Shown: positions 44,940 to 53,834, numbered from the stretch's first letter. The stretch is 64,000 nt of DNA from an uncultured Spartobacteria bacterium (GCA_903882875.1 CAIRYQ010000124.1:1-64000); one strand, 5' to 3'. Notes: generated by a model from the letters alone, not told the origin. Made by a program: numbers and translations.

Positions 44940-45776
44940 ATGACGCCAACTATCAAACATGCCGTGGAGGCGCTTGTGTTCGCTTCGCCGAAGCCGATCA
45001 CTCTGGAGGAAATCGCGAAGGCCATCCGTGGTGCCGCGGTGGAAAGTGAGAACCTTGCGTTGCATCCGATGAGCGAGGTGAAGGAGGCCGATGTCGCCGC
45101 TGCGCTCGCGGAACTGCAGGCCGAATACGAGCAGCAGGGCCGTGCGTTCCAAGTCACCGAGGACATCAGCGGCTGGACGATGAAGACGGTGCGCGAATCC
45201 GCGGATTTCGTGCGCCAACTTTATCCCGAAGCGAAGCCGACGCGACTGAGCGGCCCCGCGCTGGAGACGCTCGCGATCATCGCCTATCGCCAGCCCGTGA
45301 CTCGTGCCGACATGGAGGCCGTGCGTGGCGTCGCGGTGGATGGTGTGATGCAGGTGCTGCTCGACCGCAACCTCGTGAAAATCGTGGGCCGCGCCGAAGT
45401 GCCGGGCCGTCCGCTTCTCTATTCGACGACGGAATATTTTCTCCAGCACTTCGGACTGAAGAACGTGGACGAACTCCCGAATGCCGACGAACTCCGGCGC
45501 GTGCCACTGCCGAAGGCGGAGATTTCCGAGGAGGAAAAACCAGCCAAGGGCAGGAAGGGTGCAAAAGACGCCGCAGCCGCTCCCACCGATGGCGCACATG
45601 GGCAAGAAGGAGCCGCACCCGAAGCTGTGCATGAGGCTGCAACCGAAGCGCACGCGGAGCCCGCGGGCGAAACAACGCACACCGGGCAGGCAGCCGAGGA
45701 AAGTGCACCCGCCGAATTGCAGGCCGAGACCGCCGAGGTGGAGCCCGGCGATGCCACGCCCGCTTCCGAAATCTGA
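44940..45776 (+). CDS. scpB: Segregation and condensation protein B, with long C-terminal tail
   Basis: A 278-residue protein. The N-terminal about 180 residues match ScpB (two winged-helix domains): A-V-E-A-L-V-F-A-S-P-K-P-I, L-S-G-P-A-L-E-T-L-A-I-I-A-Y-R-Q-P-V, and G-R-P-L-L-Y-S-T-T-E-Y-F-L-Q-H-F-G. It pairs with ScpA on the SMC complex. After about residue 190 there is an extra ~85-residue Ala/Glu/Pro-rich low-complexity tail, predicted disordered, that most ScpB proteins lack. It is 15 bases after scpA and 6 before pheA. Confidence 0.92.
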   Translation: MTPTIKHAVEALVFASPKPITLEEIAKAIRGAAVESENLALHPMSEVKEADVAAALAELQAEYEQQGRAFQVTEDISGWTMKTVRESADFVRQLYPEAKPTRLSGPALETLAIIAYRQPVTRADMEAVRGVAVDGVMQVLLDRNLVKIVGRAEVPGRPLLYSTTEYFLQHFGLKNVDELPNADELRRVPLPKAEISEEEKPAKGRKGAKDAAAAPTDGAHGQEGAAPEAVHEAATEAHAEPAGETTHTGQAAEESAPAELQAETAEVEPGDATPASEI

Positions 45777-45782
45777 TCGAAT

Positions 45783-46856
45783 ATGGACCTTCCCGAAATC
45801 CGCCGGAAAATTGACGCAGTGGACGAGCAGATGATCCGCCTGCTCAATGAGCGCGCGGATCTCGTGCATGAAGTCGGCGTCGTGAAGAAGGCGCAGGGCC
45901 AGCCGATTTATGCGCCCGAGCGTGAGGAGCAGGTGCTGCGTGCGCTCGCCGCGAAGGCGATCGAAATGAACAGCCGCCTGCCGGAAAAAAGCATCCGCGC
46001 GATTTACCGCGAAGTCATGTCCGCCGCGCTCGCGCTCGAAAAGGATCTCACGATCGCTTACTTCGGCCCGCCTTCGACGAACACGCACCAGGCCGCGCGC
46101 AGCCGCTTCGGCGCAAGCGTGAACTACGTGCCGGAGGTGACCATCGCGGATGTATTCGACGCCGTCGCGCGCGGCCGCGCCGACTACGGCGTGGTGCCGA
46201 TCGAGAACAGCACCGAGGGCGCGGTGAACCACACGCTCGACGTCTTCATGGACAGCGATCTGCGCATTTGCGCGCAGATCCTGATGAGGATCGAAAATCA
46301 CCTCGCGGCGAAATGCGCGCGTGGTGAAATCACGAAGCTCTATTCGCACCCGCAGGTCTTCGGCCAGTGCCGCCAGTGGCTTCAGCGCACGATGCCGAAC
46401 GCAGAACTCATCGAAGTCGGCAGCACGCCACGCGCTGCGGAACTCGCCGCGCAAAACGCAAACGCCGGCGCGCTCGTCGGCCGCATGGCCGCGGAGGAGC
46501 ACGGCCTCGGCATCATCGAGCAGAGCGTGCAGGACAATCCGAACAACACCACGCGCTTCCTCGTCATCGCGCCGAAGTCCGCACCGCCGACCGCCGACGA
46601 TCGCACGTCGCTCATGTTCTGCATCCGCGACGAGCCCGGCGCGCTCTTCCACGCGCTCGAGCCGTTCAACCGGCTGCACATCTCGATGAGCAAAATCGAG
46701 AGCCGCCCGAGCAAGCGCAAGGCGTGGGAATATTTCTTCTTCGTGGATGTCGAAGGCCACGCCGAGCAGACCCCGCTGAAGGAGGCCATCGCCGAACTCA
46801 GCAAGCACTGCACGCTGGTGAAAATCCTCGGCACGTATCCGAAGACGGCGGGATAA
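45783..46856 (+). CDS. pheA: Bifunctional chorismate mutase / prephenate dehydratase (P-protein)
   Basis: A 357-residue enzyme of phenylalanine synthesis. Residues 1-about 90 form an AroQ chorismate mutase (R-R-K-I-D-A-V-D-E-Q-M, L-L-N-E-R, Y-A-P-E-R-E). About 93-275 form prephenate dehydratase, with A-Y-F-G-P-P-S-T-N-T, V-P-I-E-N-S-T-E-G and the T-R-F-L-V-I motif. About 278-350 form an ACT regulatory domain (E-P-G-A-L, E-S-R-P-S), so phenylalanine feedback control is likely. The domain order is the usual one. It lies 6 bases after scpB, an unusual but seen pairing of cell-cycle and amino-acid genes. Confidence 0.95.
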   Translation: MDLPEIRRKIDAVDEQMIRLLNERADLVHEVGVVKKAQGQPIYAPEREEQVLRALAAKAIEMNSRLPEKSIRAIYREVMSAALALEKDLTIAYFGPPSTNTHQAARSRFGASVNYVPEVTIADVFDAVARGRADYGVVPIENSTEGAVNHTLDVFMDSDLRICAQILMRIENHLAAKCARGEITKLYSHPQVFGQCRQWLQRTMPNAELIEVGSTPRAAELAAQNANAGALVGRMAAEEHGLGIIEQSVQDNPNNTTRFLVIAPKSAPPTADDRTSLMFCIRDEPGALFHALEPFNRLHISMSKIESRPSKRKAWEYFFFVDVEGHAEQTPLKEAIAELSKHCTLVKILGTYPKTAG

Positions 46857-46867
46857 GGTGATCGGGT

Positions 46868-46950
46868 TATCCGCAAATTGCGCAGGTTTTCGCGGAGGAG
46901 GGCTGCGCGCGTTTCTGGAAATCTGCGTCCATCTGCGCAATCTGCGGATA
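46868..46950. repeat. Intergenic inverted repeat rich in 'TGCGGAT'
   Basis: Left arm 46868-46885 and right arm 46933-46950 are reverse complements at 17 of 18 positions (one mismatch), with a 47-base centre. It lies between pheA and the SDR gene. Its motif (ctgcgcaatctgcggata) resembles short intergenic repeats often seen in PVC genomes and the heptamer repeat at 49291. Confidence 0.6.
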
Positions 46951-47029
46951 GCCGCATGGCATCCGCGGTTTTGTTTTCGCGTTCAGTTTGCCTTTGCCAA
47001 GCGCGGCATCACTCGGCTGTCCTCTGCAC

Positions 47030-47842
47030 ATGAGCAAATCCCTGTTTGATCTTACGAATGAAGTCGCGGTCGTCATCGGTGCGACGGGTGTGCTCGGCGG
47101 CGCGCTGGCGGACGGCCTTGCTGCGGCGGGCGCGAAGATCGCGGTGCTCGGTCGCAATGCGGAGCGCGGGCAGGCGCGTGTGAAGGCGATTCGTGCAGCG
47201 GGTGGGACGGCGGAATTTTTCGCGGCGGACGCGATGGACAAGGCAAGCCTGCACGATGCGCACGAGGCGGTGGCAGCAGTGCTCGGTGCGCCGGCGATTC
47301 TCGTGAATGCGGCGGGCGGAAATGATCCGAAGGTGACGGTGACGCCCGAGCGGCCCATCGAGGCGATTACCATCGAGGACTGGCACGCGAACTTTGACAT
47401 GAACGTCGTCGGCGGCGTGCTGCTGCCGAGCCAGGAATTCGGCCCTGCGATGTGCGCGCGCGGGCGCGGGAGCATCATCAACATCGCCAGCGCAAGTGCG
47501 CGCATCCCGCTTTCACGCGTGGTCGCGTACTCGGCGAGCAAGGCGGCGGTGCTGAGTCTCACGATGTTCCTCGCGCGCGAGTGGGCGACGAAGGGTGTGC
47601 GCGTGAATTCGATTACGCCGGGGTTTTTTCCCGCGGAGCAGAACAGGAAGCTGCTTTTCAACGAGGATGGTTCGCCGACACCGCGCACGCAGGCCATCTG
47701 GGGCCACACGCCGATGAAGCGTTTCGGCGAAAGCCACGAGCTGATCGGGGCCGCCGTTTTTCTCGCGGCGCACAAGGCGTCGAGCTTCGTCACCGGCGCG
47801 GACATTGTCGTGGACGGCGGCTACCTTTCGCAGACGATCTGA
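47030..47842 (+). CDS. SDR-family oxidoreductase, mannonate/fructuronate-type
   Basis: A 270-residue protein from ATG 47030 (a TTG at 46988 adds 14 unlikely residues). The Rossmann fold motif G-A-T-G-V-L-G-G and the catalytic Y-S-A-S-K-A-A-V block (Tyr and Lys of the SDR tetrad) are present, with N-A-A-G-G in between. The opening M-S-K-S-L-F-D-L and overall fit resemble D-mannonate oxidoreductases of the SDR type (fructuronate reductase role of YjmF/UxuB). It converges on the GntP permease gene (12-base gap), which transports sugar acids, supporting a role in gluconate or uronate use. Substrate assignment is inference. Confidence 0.75.
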   Translation: MSKSLFDLTNEVAVVIGATGVLGGALADGLAAAGAKIAVLGRNAERGQARVKAIRAAGGTAEFFAADAMDKASLHDAHEAVAAVLGAPAILVNAAGGNDPKVTVTPERPIEAITIEDWHANFDMNVVGGVLLPSQEFGPAMCARGRGSIINIASASARIPLSRVVAYSASKAAVLSLTMFLAREWATKGVRVNSITPGFFPAEQNRKLLFNEDGSPTPRTQAIWGHTPMKRFGESHELIGAAVFLAAHKASSFVTGADIVVDGGYLSQTI

Positions 47843-47854
47843 CGGAGCGTGCCG

Positions 47855-49282
47855 TCAGTGGTGGAACACCTGCCACACCTTGTGAACGCCGAGTGTGATG
47901 ACGAGCCCGATGACGCCGATGATTGTCTCGGTGATCGTCCAAGTGCGCAGCGTCTGGCTCACGCTGAGGCCGAGGCTTTCCTTCACAATCCAGAAGCCGC
48001 CGTCGTTCAGATGGGAGAGGAAGAGTGAGCCGCAGCCGATGGCGATGATGAGCAGTTCGACGTTCGTGCCGGGATAATTCGCGAGCACGGGTGCCACGAG
48101 GCCTGCGGAGGTCATGATGCTCACCGTCGCGCTGCCCGTGGCGACGCGGATGAATGCGGCGATGAGCCAGCCGTAGAGCAGCACGGGCAGGCCGAGTGCG
48201 GAGGCGAGCTTGCCCATCGAGGCGGCCACACCGGCATCGCGCAGCACCGCGGCAAATCCGCCACCACCGCCGACGACGAGCAGGGTGAGGCCGACGCCTG
48301 CGATGCTTTGTTCGGTAAACTTCAGCACCTGAGCGGGCTGGTAGCCGCAGCGCGTGCCGAAAGACCACGAGGCGAAGAGCACGGAGACGAGGAGCGCGAC
48401 GGTGCTGTGGCCGACAAAGCTCGCGCAGTTCAGCACAGTCGTCTGAAGCTCGGTGCGCTCGGCTGCGGCCGCGGGGATCAAGATTCGCGCCACCGTGTCC
48501 ACGAGCATGAGCAGGATTGGGAGAAGAACGGTGAAAAGCGTGAGGCCAAACGAGGGGGGAGTGATGCCGACGCGATCTGCGAGGACGGGCATCGGCGGCG
48601 CTTCCGCTGACACGAGGCGCACCGCGCGCCGCGCGAAGATCGGCCCGGCGATGAATGCCGTCGGCAGACCGATGACAAATCCCCAGAGGAGGATCTTGCC
48701 CATGTTCGGGGCAAAGTGCGCATCGCGAAATGCGCCCATCGCTGCGACGGGGCCGGGGTGCGGCGGCATGAGTCCGTGCATCACGCTCATGCAGGAGATG
48801 AGCGGAATGGCGAGAGCCAGGAACGGCTGCTTTGTCTCATGCGTGAGGCTGATGAGCACCGGCAGCAGCAGCACGAGGCCCACGGCAAACCACGTCGGCA
48901 GTCCGACCACGACGCCGAGCGCCATCACGCACCATACGACGCGCTTCGGGCCGAAGATTTCCGTGAAGCGTTTTGCGATCACATTTGCGCCGCCGCTTTC
49001 CGCGAGCAGTTTGCCGAACATCGTGCCGAGGCCGATGAGCGCGGCGATGCTGCCCAGAGTCTTGCCGAGGCCGAGGCCGAAAAGCTCGGTCACGGTGAAC
49101 ATGGTCAGCGGTTCCTTTGCACCTGGCGGCGTCACTTTCATCGCGACGGCACCCGCGCCAACAACCAGCGAAGCGACCGCGAGTGCGATGAATGCGTTCA
49201 CTTTCCACCGCGTGACGAGCACGACGAGCAGGACGACGGATGCGAGGGCGAGGGTGATGAGCGTCCAGTCCTGTGGGGTCAT
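47855..49282 (-). CDS. GntP-family sugar-acid permease
   Basis: A 475-residue protein with 12-14 hydrophobic segments and the family's F-G-K-L-L-A-E-S-G-G-A and G-L-P-T-W-F-A-V-G-L-V-L-L-L-P motifs. GntP proteins import gluconate, fructuronate or related acids with protons. It faces the mannonate-type SDR gene tail to tail. A (GCGGATT)4 tandem repeat sits just upstream of the ATG at 49282 (49291-49318). Confidence 0.9.
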   Translation of the reverse strand: MTPQDWTLITLALASVVLLVVLVTRWKVNAFIALAVASLVVGAGAVAMKVTPPGAKEPLTMFTVTELFGLGLGKTLGSIAALIGLGTMFGKLLAESGGANVIAKRFTEIFGPKRVVWCVMALGVVVGLPTWFAVGLVLLLPVLISLTHETKQPFLALAIPLISCMSVMHGLMPPHPGPVAAMGAFRDAHFAPNMGKILLWGFVIGLPTAFIAGPIFARRAVRLVSAEAPPMPVLADRVGITPPSFGLTLFTVLLPILLMLVDTVARILIPAAAAERTELQTTVLNCASFVGHSTVALLVSVLFASWSFGTRCGYQPAQVLKFTEQSIAGVGLTLLVVGGGGGFAAVLRDAGVAASMGKLASALGLPVLLYGWLIAAFIRVATGSATVSIMTSAGLVAPVLANYPGTNVELLIIAIGCGSLFLSHLNDGGFWIVKESLGLSVSQTLRTWTITETIIGVIGLVITLGVHKVWQVFHH

Positions 49283-49290
49283 GGGGAATT

Positions 49291-49318
49291 GCGGATTGCG
49301 GATTGCGGATTGCGGATT
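49291..49318. repeat. Tandem repeat (GCGGATT)x4
   Basis: Four exact heptamer copies, 28 bases, 8 bases upstream of the GntP start codon and before RidA's end. Such heptamer arrays are common between genes in PVC bacteria; copy number may vary between strains. It lies where the GntP ribosome site would be, so it could influence translation. Confidence 0.8.
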
Positions 49319-49369
49319 TGGAAAACCTCCTGCGTTCGACAGTGTGAATTCGGACTCATCGGTGCAGGC

Positions 49370-49831
49370 TCAACGCAGCTCGAAAATGGCTTCCACCTCG
49401 ACGGCGATGTTGCCGGGCAGCGGGCCCATGCCGACTGCGCTGCGAGCGCCGATGCCGTTCTCGGGGCCCCATATTTCGGCGAAGAGTTCGGAGCAGCCGT
49501 TGATCACCTTCGGGTGATCGTAAAAATCCGGCGCGGTGTTCACCATGCCGAGCACCTTGATGAGGCGCGCGACGCGGTCGAGGCTGCCGAGTTGGGCGCG
49601 CAGTGTGGCGAGGATCGCGAGGCCGACCTGTCGTGCGGCGGACTTGCCGGCTTCGAGATCGAGATCGCGTCCGACAACGCCGGTGATCACCGTCTTGTCG
49701 GATCGCAGCGGGCCGTGGCCGGAGACGTAGGCGAGGTTTCCTGTGATGACGAGCGGCTTGTAAACGGCGACGGGCTTCGGTGCGGGCGGGAGTTCGAGGC
49801 GGAGTTCTGCGAGGCGTTGTTCGGGAGACAT
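49370..49831 (-). CDS. RidA-family (YjgF/YER057c) protein
   Basis: A 153-residue protein from ATG 49831; the open frame extends 28 codons further but without family sequence. RidA proteins hydrolyse reactive enamine/imine intermediates from pyridoxal enzymes. It has the family layout: L-A-Y-V-S-G-H-G-P, D-L-E-A-G-K-S-A-A, and the end block G-A-R-S-A-V-G-M-G-P-L-P-G-N-I-A-V-E-V-E-A with the conserved Arg and Glu needed for activity. It is slightly longer than the short (130-residue) subgroup. It lies downstream of the GntP gene on the same strand; a shared role is not evident. Confidence 0.9.
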   Translation of the reverse strand: MSPEQRLAELRLELPPAPKPVAVYKPLVITGNLAYVSGHGPLRSDKTVITGVVGRDLDLEAGKSAARQVGLAILATLRAQLGSLDRVARLIKVLGMVNTAPDFYDHPKVINGCSELFAEIWGPENGIGARSAVGMGPLPGNIAVEVEAIFELR

Positions 49832-49957
49832 GCGCGCGGAGCGTAGGGGATCGCGCGTGCGAGTCACTCCGTTTTCACTCCGCGGAATTCGCGAGGTGAG
49901 CCAGATCTTGCACAAAGCCTCTCGCCATCCGCACGCGCGCCGCTACAACCGCGCGCG

Positions 49958-50647
49958 ATGCTTTCCCTGATCATCCCGCTCTACAACGAGGAGGACAATG
50001 TCGCCCCGTTGCAGGACGAACTTGCCGTGGCGCTGCGCGGTCACGAATACGAACTCATCCTCGTGGACGACTGTTCGACGGACAAAACGCTGGAGCGCAT
50101 CAAGCGCGGGCCGGGCGTGCGCGTGATCGAGTTTGAACAAAACACCGGGCAGAGCGCGGCGATGTATGCGGGCATCATGGCGGCGAAGGGCGACATCCTC
50201 GTGACGATGGACGGCGACATGCAGAACGATCCAGCGGACATTTTGCGCATGATGGAAAAGCTGAACGAGGGATTCGATTTCGTCGTCGGCTGGCGAAAGC
50301 AGCGGCAGGACAACCTCTCGAAAAAAATCAGCAGCCGCATCGCGAACTTCGTGCGCAGCCGGTTCACGCGCGACGGCGTCCACGACACGGGCTGCTCGCT
50401 GAAAGTCATGCGCCGCGAGTGCCGCGACGCGCTGTTCCTTTTCCGAGGGATGCACCGCTTCATCCCGGCGCTCGTGAAAGGGCTCGGTTTCAAAATCACC
50501 GAGCTTCCCGTGAACCACCGGCCGCGCACCGCGGGCGTGAGCAAGTACGGATTCGGCAGCCGCGCGTGGAAGGCGACGTGCGACATGCTGGCGGTGCGGT
50601 GGTTTCTTTCGCGCCAGCTCAAGCTGCGCATCCGGCGCGAATCTTAG
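49958..50647 (+). CDS. GT2 glycosyltransferase, polyprenyl-phosphate glycosyltransferase-like
   Basis: A 229-residue GT-A protein: S-L-I-I-P-L-Y-N-E-E-D-N, V-D-D-C-S-T-D-K-T, M-D-G-D-M-Q-N-D-P (DxD), and the C-terminal G-Y-S-K-like motif as G-V-S-K-Y-G. This is the DPM1/GtrB-like group that charges polyprenyl phosphate with a sugar, but without the C-terminal membrane helices of GtrB. It is transcribed alone with a clear terminator about 90 bases downstream. Confidence 0.85.
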   Translation: MLSLIIPLYNEEDNVAPLQDELAVALRGHEYELILVDDCSTDKTLERIKRGPGVRVIEFEQNTGQSAAMYAGIMAAKGDILVTMDGDMQNDPADILRMMEKLNEGFDFVVGWRKQRQDNLSKKISSRIANFVRSRFTRDGVHDTGCSLKVMRRECRDALFLFRGMHRFIPALVKGLGFKITELPVNHRPRTAGVSKYGFGSRAWKATCDMLAVRWFLSRQLKLRIRRES

Positions 50648-50735
50648 CCTCTGCAATTCCCATCAAGATTTCCCTTGGCAGATCCCGGCGAACTGTTACC
50701 TATCCGCACCCGAAAAATTTCCCCTTAGTTAAAAA

Positions 50736-50779
50736 CGCGGCCCGAAGCGCCCCCAGTGCTACGGGCCGCGTTTCCTTTT
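50736..50779 (+). terminator. Intrinsic terminator after the GT2 gene
   Basis: CGCGGCCCG (50736-50744) pairs perfectly with CGGGCCGCG (50762-50770) around a 17-base loop; TTTCCTTTT follows. It ends the GT2 transcript and separates it from hpt (44 bases downstream). Confidence 0.8.
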
Positions 50780-50822
50780 CCGGCAAAAATCTCTCGGCGG
50801 TGACGACGCGCACGGTTACGAA

Positions 50823-51389
50823 ATGCGCGCCATGCAGAACGACATCGAGTGCACGCTTTTCCACGAGCAGACGATTCTGCGCCGCCTCGACGAACTCGGC
50901 GGGCAGCTCACGCGCGACTACGACGGACGCGAGCTGACAGTCATCGCGGTGCTGAATGGCAGCATCCTCTTTGTCGCCGATCTCATGCGGCGCATCCAGC
51001 TCCCGCTGCGGCTCGACTGCATCAGCGTGTCCAGCTACCACGGCGGCACGGAGAGCAGCGGCACGGTGACTTTCGACCAGACTTCGCTCCCGGATGTGAG
51101 CGGGCGGCATGTGCTGATCCTCGACGACATCCTCGATACCGGCCGCACGCTGCACGCGATCCGGCGACGGCTGCACGAGGAGGCGAGCGCGTTGAGCGTG
51201 CGCATCTGTGTGCTGCTGCGAAAGGCGAAGATGCGGGCGGAGGAGCTCGACGCGGACTATGTGGGCTTCGACATCGGCGACGAGTTCGTCGTCGGCTACG
51301 GCCTCGACTACCGCGAGCAGTACCGGAATCTGCCGTTCATCGGTGTGCTGAAACCGGGCGTGATTTCGGCGGATGCGGTGTGTCCGTGA
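50823..51389 (+). CDS. hpt: Hypoxanthine phosphoribosyltransferase
   Basis: A 188-residue purine-salvage enzyme. The PRPP-binding motif V-L-I-L-D-D-I-L-D-T-G-R-T-L is intact (about residues 97-110), and A-V-L-N-G-S-I-L-F is the family's upstream PPi loop. Near the C-terminus D-Y-V-G-F-D-I-G-D-E-F-V-V-G-Y-G binds the purine. Length is normal. ATG 50832 is an alternative start. The transcript begins after a strong terminator. Confidence 0.93.
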   Translation: MRAMQNDIECTLFHEQTILRRLDELGGQLTRDYDGRELTVIAVLNGSILFVADLMRRIQLPLRLDCISVSSYHGGTESSGTVTFDQTSLPDVSGRHVLILDDILDTGRTLHAIRRRLHEEASALSVRICVLLRKAKMRAEELDADYVGFDIGDEFVVGYGLDYREQYRNLPFIGVLKPGVISADAVCP

Positions 51390-51470
51390 CTCCGCTTTTG
51401 TAACCCCGCAGGGCGTGTCGGGCGGCTATCGCCGCGCATGAATTACGGATGGGCTGAACCCGGCTGGGCG

Positions 51471-52466
51471 CTACTCCGGCTTGGGATCGCGCCCGAGCAG
51501 GCGGCCCATTGCATTGGCCGGGGATACGGCGCCGTCGAGGATTGCTTTCACCTGATCAATGATGGGTGTCTCCACGCCGGATTTTCGCGCACACTCGAAG
51601 GCGCTGTAAGTCGTGGGCACGCCCTCGGCGACCATCTGCATGGAGGCGATGATGTCGGCGAGGCGTTCGCCGCGTCCGAGACGTTCGCCGACGGCGCGGT
51701 TGCGGCTGTGCTTGCTGAAGCAGGTGACCATGAGATCGCCGATGCCGCTGAGGCCCATGAAGGTCTCGCGTTTTCCGCCGAGTGCGCCGCCGAGGCGGCC
51801 GAGTTCGACGAGGGCGCGCGTGACCATCGCGGCCTTGGCATTGTCGCCGAGGCCGAGGCCGTCGCTCACGCCGGCGGCGAGGGCGAAGATGTTTTTCAGC
51901 GCGCCGCCGACTTCGACGCCCGCGATGTCGTCGCTCGTGTAGGCGCGGAAAAAAGGGAAGGTGAATGTGCGCTGGAGCTTCTGCGCGATGACAGAGTCAC
52001 CGCAGCCGAGCACCACGCACGTCGGCATTTTTCGAGCAACCTCCTCGGCGTGACTCGGGCCGCTGAGGACGGCGAGCGGGTGTCTTGGAAAGTGTTCGGC
52101 GATGACTTCACTCATGCGAAGGCCGCTGCCGCGCTCGACGCCTTTCGTGCAGTTCAGCAATACGGCGCCGTCGCGAACGCCGCTGGCGGAGAGGCGCGCG
52201 GAAACTTCGCGGATGGCTTTTGACGGCGTGACGAGCAGAAGCAGATCGCAGTCGCGCAGGTCGGCGAGTTCCGCAGTGACCTGCATCGAGCCAGGCAGTG
52301 CGATGCCGGGGAGATAGACGAAGTTCTCGCGCCGTGCGACGATGCCGCGGACGTGATCCGCGTCATGGCCCCAGAGCGTCACCGGGATATTGTTTCCATG
52401 CAGCAGCAGCGAGAGCGCGGTGCCCCAGCTCCCGGCACCGATGATTCCGACGTTTGCAAAGCTCAC
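51471..52466 (-). CDS. gpsA: Glycerol-3-phosphate dehydrogenase [NAD(P)+]
   Basis: A 331-residue enzyme making sn-glycerol-3-phosphate for phospholipids. The true start is GTG 52466, after a strong ribosome site (gggagg) and overlapping the plsY stop (GTGA); the frame is open further but that sequence belongs to plsY in another frame. Motifs: I-G-A-G-S-W-G-T-A-L at the N-terminus (NAD-binding), G-P-S-H-A-E-E-V, and the C-terminal G-A-L-K-N-I-F-A-L-A-A-G with the catalytic Lys. It supplies the substrate for PlsY, encoded just before it. Confidence 0.95.
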   Translation of the reverse strand: MSFANVGIIGAGSWGTALSLLLHGNNIPVTLWGHDADHVRGIVARRENFVYLPGIALPGSMQVTAELADLRDCDLLLLVTPSKAIREVSARLSASGVRDGAVLLNCTKGVERGSGLRMSEVIAEHFPRHPLAVLSGPSHAEEVARKMPTCVVLGCGDSVIAQKLQRTFTFPFFRAYTSDDIAGVEVGGALKNIFALAAGVSDGLGLGDNAKAAMVTRALVELGRLGGALGGKRETFMGLSGIGDLMVTCFSKHSRNRAVGERLGRGERLADIIASMQMVAEGVPTTYSAFECARKSGVETPIIDQVKAILDGAVSPANAMGRLLGRDPKPE

Positions 52467-53122
52467 GCCTTTTTCCTCCCGAAGCGATTCTCGGTGCCGG
52501 CGCGCAGGCGCGCGATGTTCGAGCGGTGCCGTGCGATGACGAGCAGGCCCACGACGGCGGCGAAGCCTGAGACCGGCCAGCCGTAGCCGCGCTGCATGAG
52601 CTGCATTGTGATCGCGGTCGCAGGCAGCGCGACCGCCGCGATGATGCTCGCGAGCGAGACGTATCCGCTCATTTTGAAAACGACAAACCACAGTCCGAGC
52701 GCAATGAGGCTCGGAAGAGGCATGAGGCCGAGGAAGACACCGAGCGAAGTGGCGACGCCCTTGCCGCCCTTGAAGCCGAGCCACACGGGGAAGCTGTGAC
52801 CGATGATGCACGCGAGCGCAGCCACGATGCCGTCCCACGAGCCGTTTCCGGAAAAACGCACAGCGAGCCAGCGCGCGAGCCAAACGGCGGCGACGCCCTT
52901 CAGCACATCGAGCACGAAGACCGGCAGACCGTAGCGCCAGCCGCACACGCGCCAGACATTCGTCGCGCCGATGTTGCCGCTGCCGTGTTTGCGGATGTCC
53001 ACGCCCTTCAGCCGCGCGGCAAGCAGGCCGAATGGAATGGAGCCAAGGAAATATCCGCCGATGAGACTGAGCGCGAGGGCAAGCACGCGCGGATGGGATG
53101 TTTCCGCGGGGTGCGGTGTCAA
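52463..53122 (-). CDS. plsY: Acyl-phosphate:glycerol-3-phosphate acyltransferase
   Basis: A 219-residue membrane enzyme that makes lysophosphatidate from acyl-phosphate. Starting at TTG 53122 (a GTG at 53086 would fit equally well, giving 207 residues). Family motifs: G-S-I-P-F-G-L-L, S-G-N-I-G-A-T-N-V-W-R, and G-F-K-G-G-K-G-V-A-T. Five to six membrane spans. It is translationally coupled to gpsA and follows the C39-like protein gene by 22 bases. Confidence 0.92.
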   Translation of the reverse strand: MTPHPAETSHPRVLALALSLIGGYFLGSIPFGLLAARLKGVDIRKHGSGNIGATNVWRVCGWRYGLPVFVLDVLKGVAAVWLARWLAVRFSGNGSWDGIVAALACIIGHSFPVWLGFKGGKGVATSLGVFLGLMPLPSLIALGLWFVVFKMSGYVSLASIIAAVALPATAITMQLMQRGYGWPVSGFAAVVGLLVIARHRSNIARLRAGTENRFGRKKA

Positions 53123-53144
53123 CTTTCTTCGCGTCGGCGCGCGC

Positions 53145-53834
53145 CTACTTCACCTTTTCGTAAAAGCGCAGCGCCTCGATCTTGCTGCCGAATTCCTTCA
53201 GCGGGTAGAGCCCTTTCGCCGCGTCAGCGCCGGGGTCGCGCGTGAGGTAGTCGTAGCCGTCCTTGCCGGCGATGACGACGAAGTGCGTGATGCCGCCCTG
53301 TGTGCGCAGCCGCACGATGACCGGATTTTTCTTCGCGAGATTTTCGTCAATCAGCCGGTAGCTGGGATCTGCCTCATACACTTTGCGGGCGATGTTGCCG
53401 GTGACCTCGGCGGCCTTGTCCCAATCGAGCCAGCCCTGTCCTTCGTAGCCGTTGGCTTCGGTGACGAGTTTGTTGAGCCGGCCTGGATCGGTATCAATGC
53501 CGTAGCTCGCGAGCACCATCGCAGCGGATGCGACGGCGCAGCCTTCCGCGCCGAGCGTCGCGGGCGTGTTGCCGAGCCTGTCGTCGCGCCAGCGATCATC
53601 GCCCTGACGGAAAATCGGGACACTGAGTTCGAGGCGCGGATACTGGAACGATCCGCCGCTCGGTTCTAGCGGGCCGAGGCGGCTCCACTCGGCTTCGAGC
53701 CGCTTGCGTGTCTGCCAGTGTTCGTAAAAGTGGTAGCCGAGGCTGCCGCAAATGGTGAATGCGATGCAAAGGAGCGCAAGGCGGAGTGTGCGCTCTTTGT
53801 CGGCCTGCGAGGGTGTGTGCGGGTCGTTCGTCAT
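53145..53834 (-). CDS. Membrane-anchored C39-like cysteine peptidase
   Basis: A 229-residue protein from ATG 53834, which overlaps the MDR gene stop (ATGA). An N-terminal membrane helix (about 18-34) is followed by a peptidase-like domain with candidate triad Cys99 (L-G-A-E-G-C-A-V-A-S-A-A), His184 (T-H-F-V-V-I-A-G) and Asp200 (R-D-P-G). The order Cys-His-Asp fits C39/papain-like enzymes, and the Cys-His core is intact. A preceding Q-Y-P-R-L stretch and R-Q-G-D-D-R-W suggest a substrate groove. Its target is unknown. It sits between an enoyl-reductase-like gene and plsY. Confidence 0.65.
   Translation of the reverse strand: MTNDPHTPSQADKERTLRLALLCIAFTICGSLGYHFYEHWQTRKRLEAEWSRLGPLEPSGGSFQYPRLELSVPIFRQGDDRWRDDRLGNTPATLGAEGCAVASAAMVLASYGIDTDPGRLNKLVTEANGYEGQGWLDWDKAAEVTGNIARKVYEADPSYRLIDENLAKKNPVIVRLRTQGGITHFVVIAGKDGYDYLTRDPGADAAKGLYPLKEFGSKIEALRFYEKVK

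Noticed and set aside
44811-46940. 709-residue open frame antisense to scpB and pheA
   Set aside because: Scp and Phe enzymes on the plus strand have clear motifs; the antisense protein is His/Arg/Gly-rich without structure.
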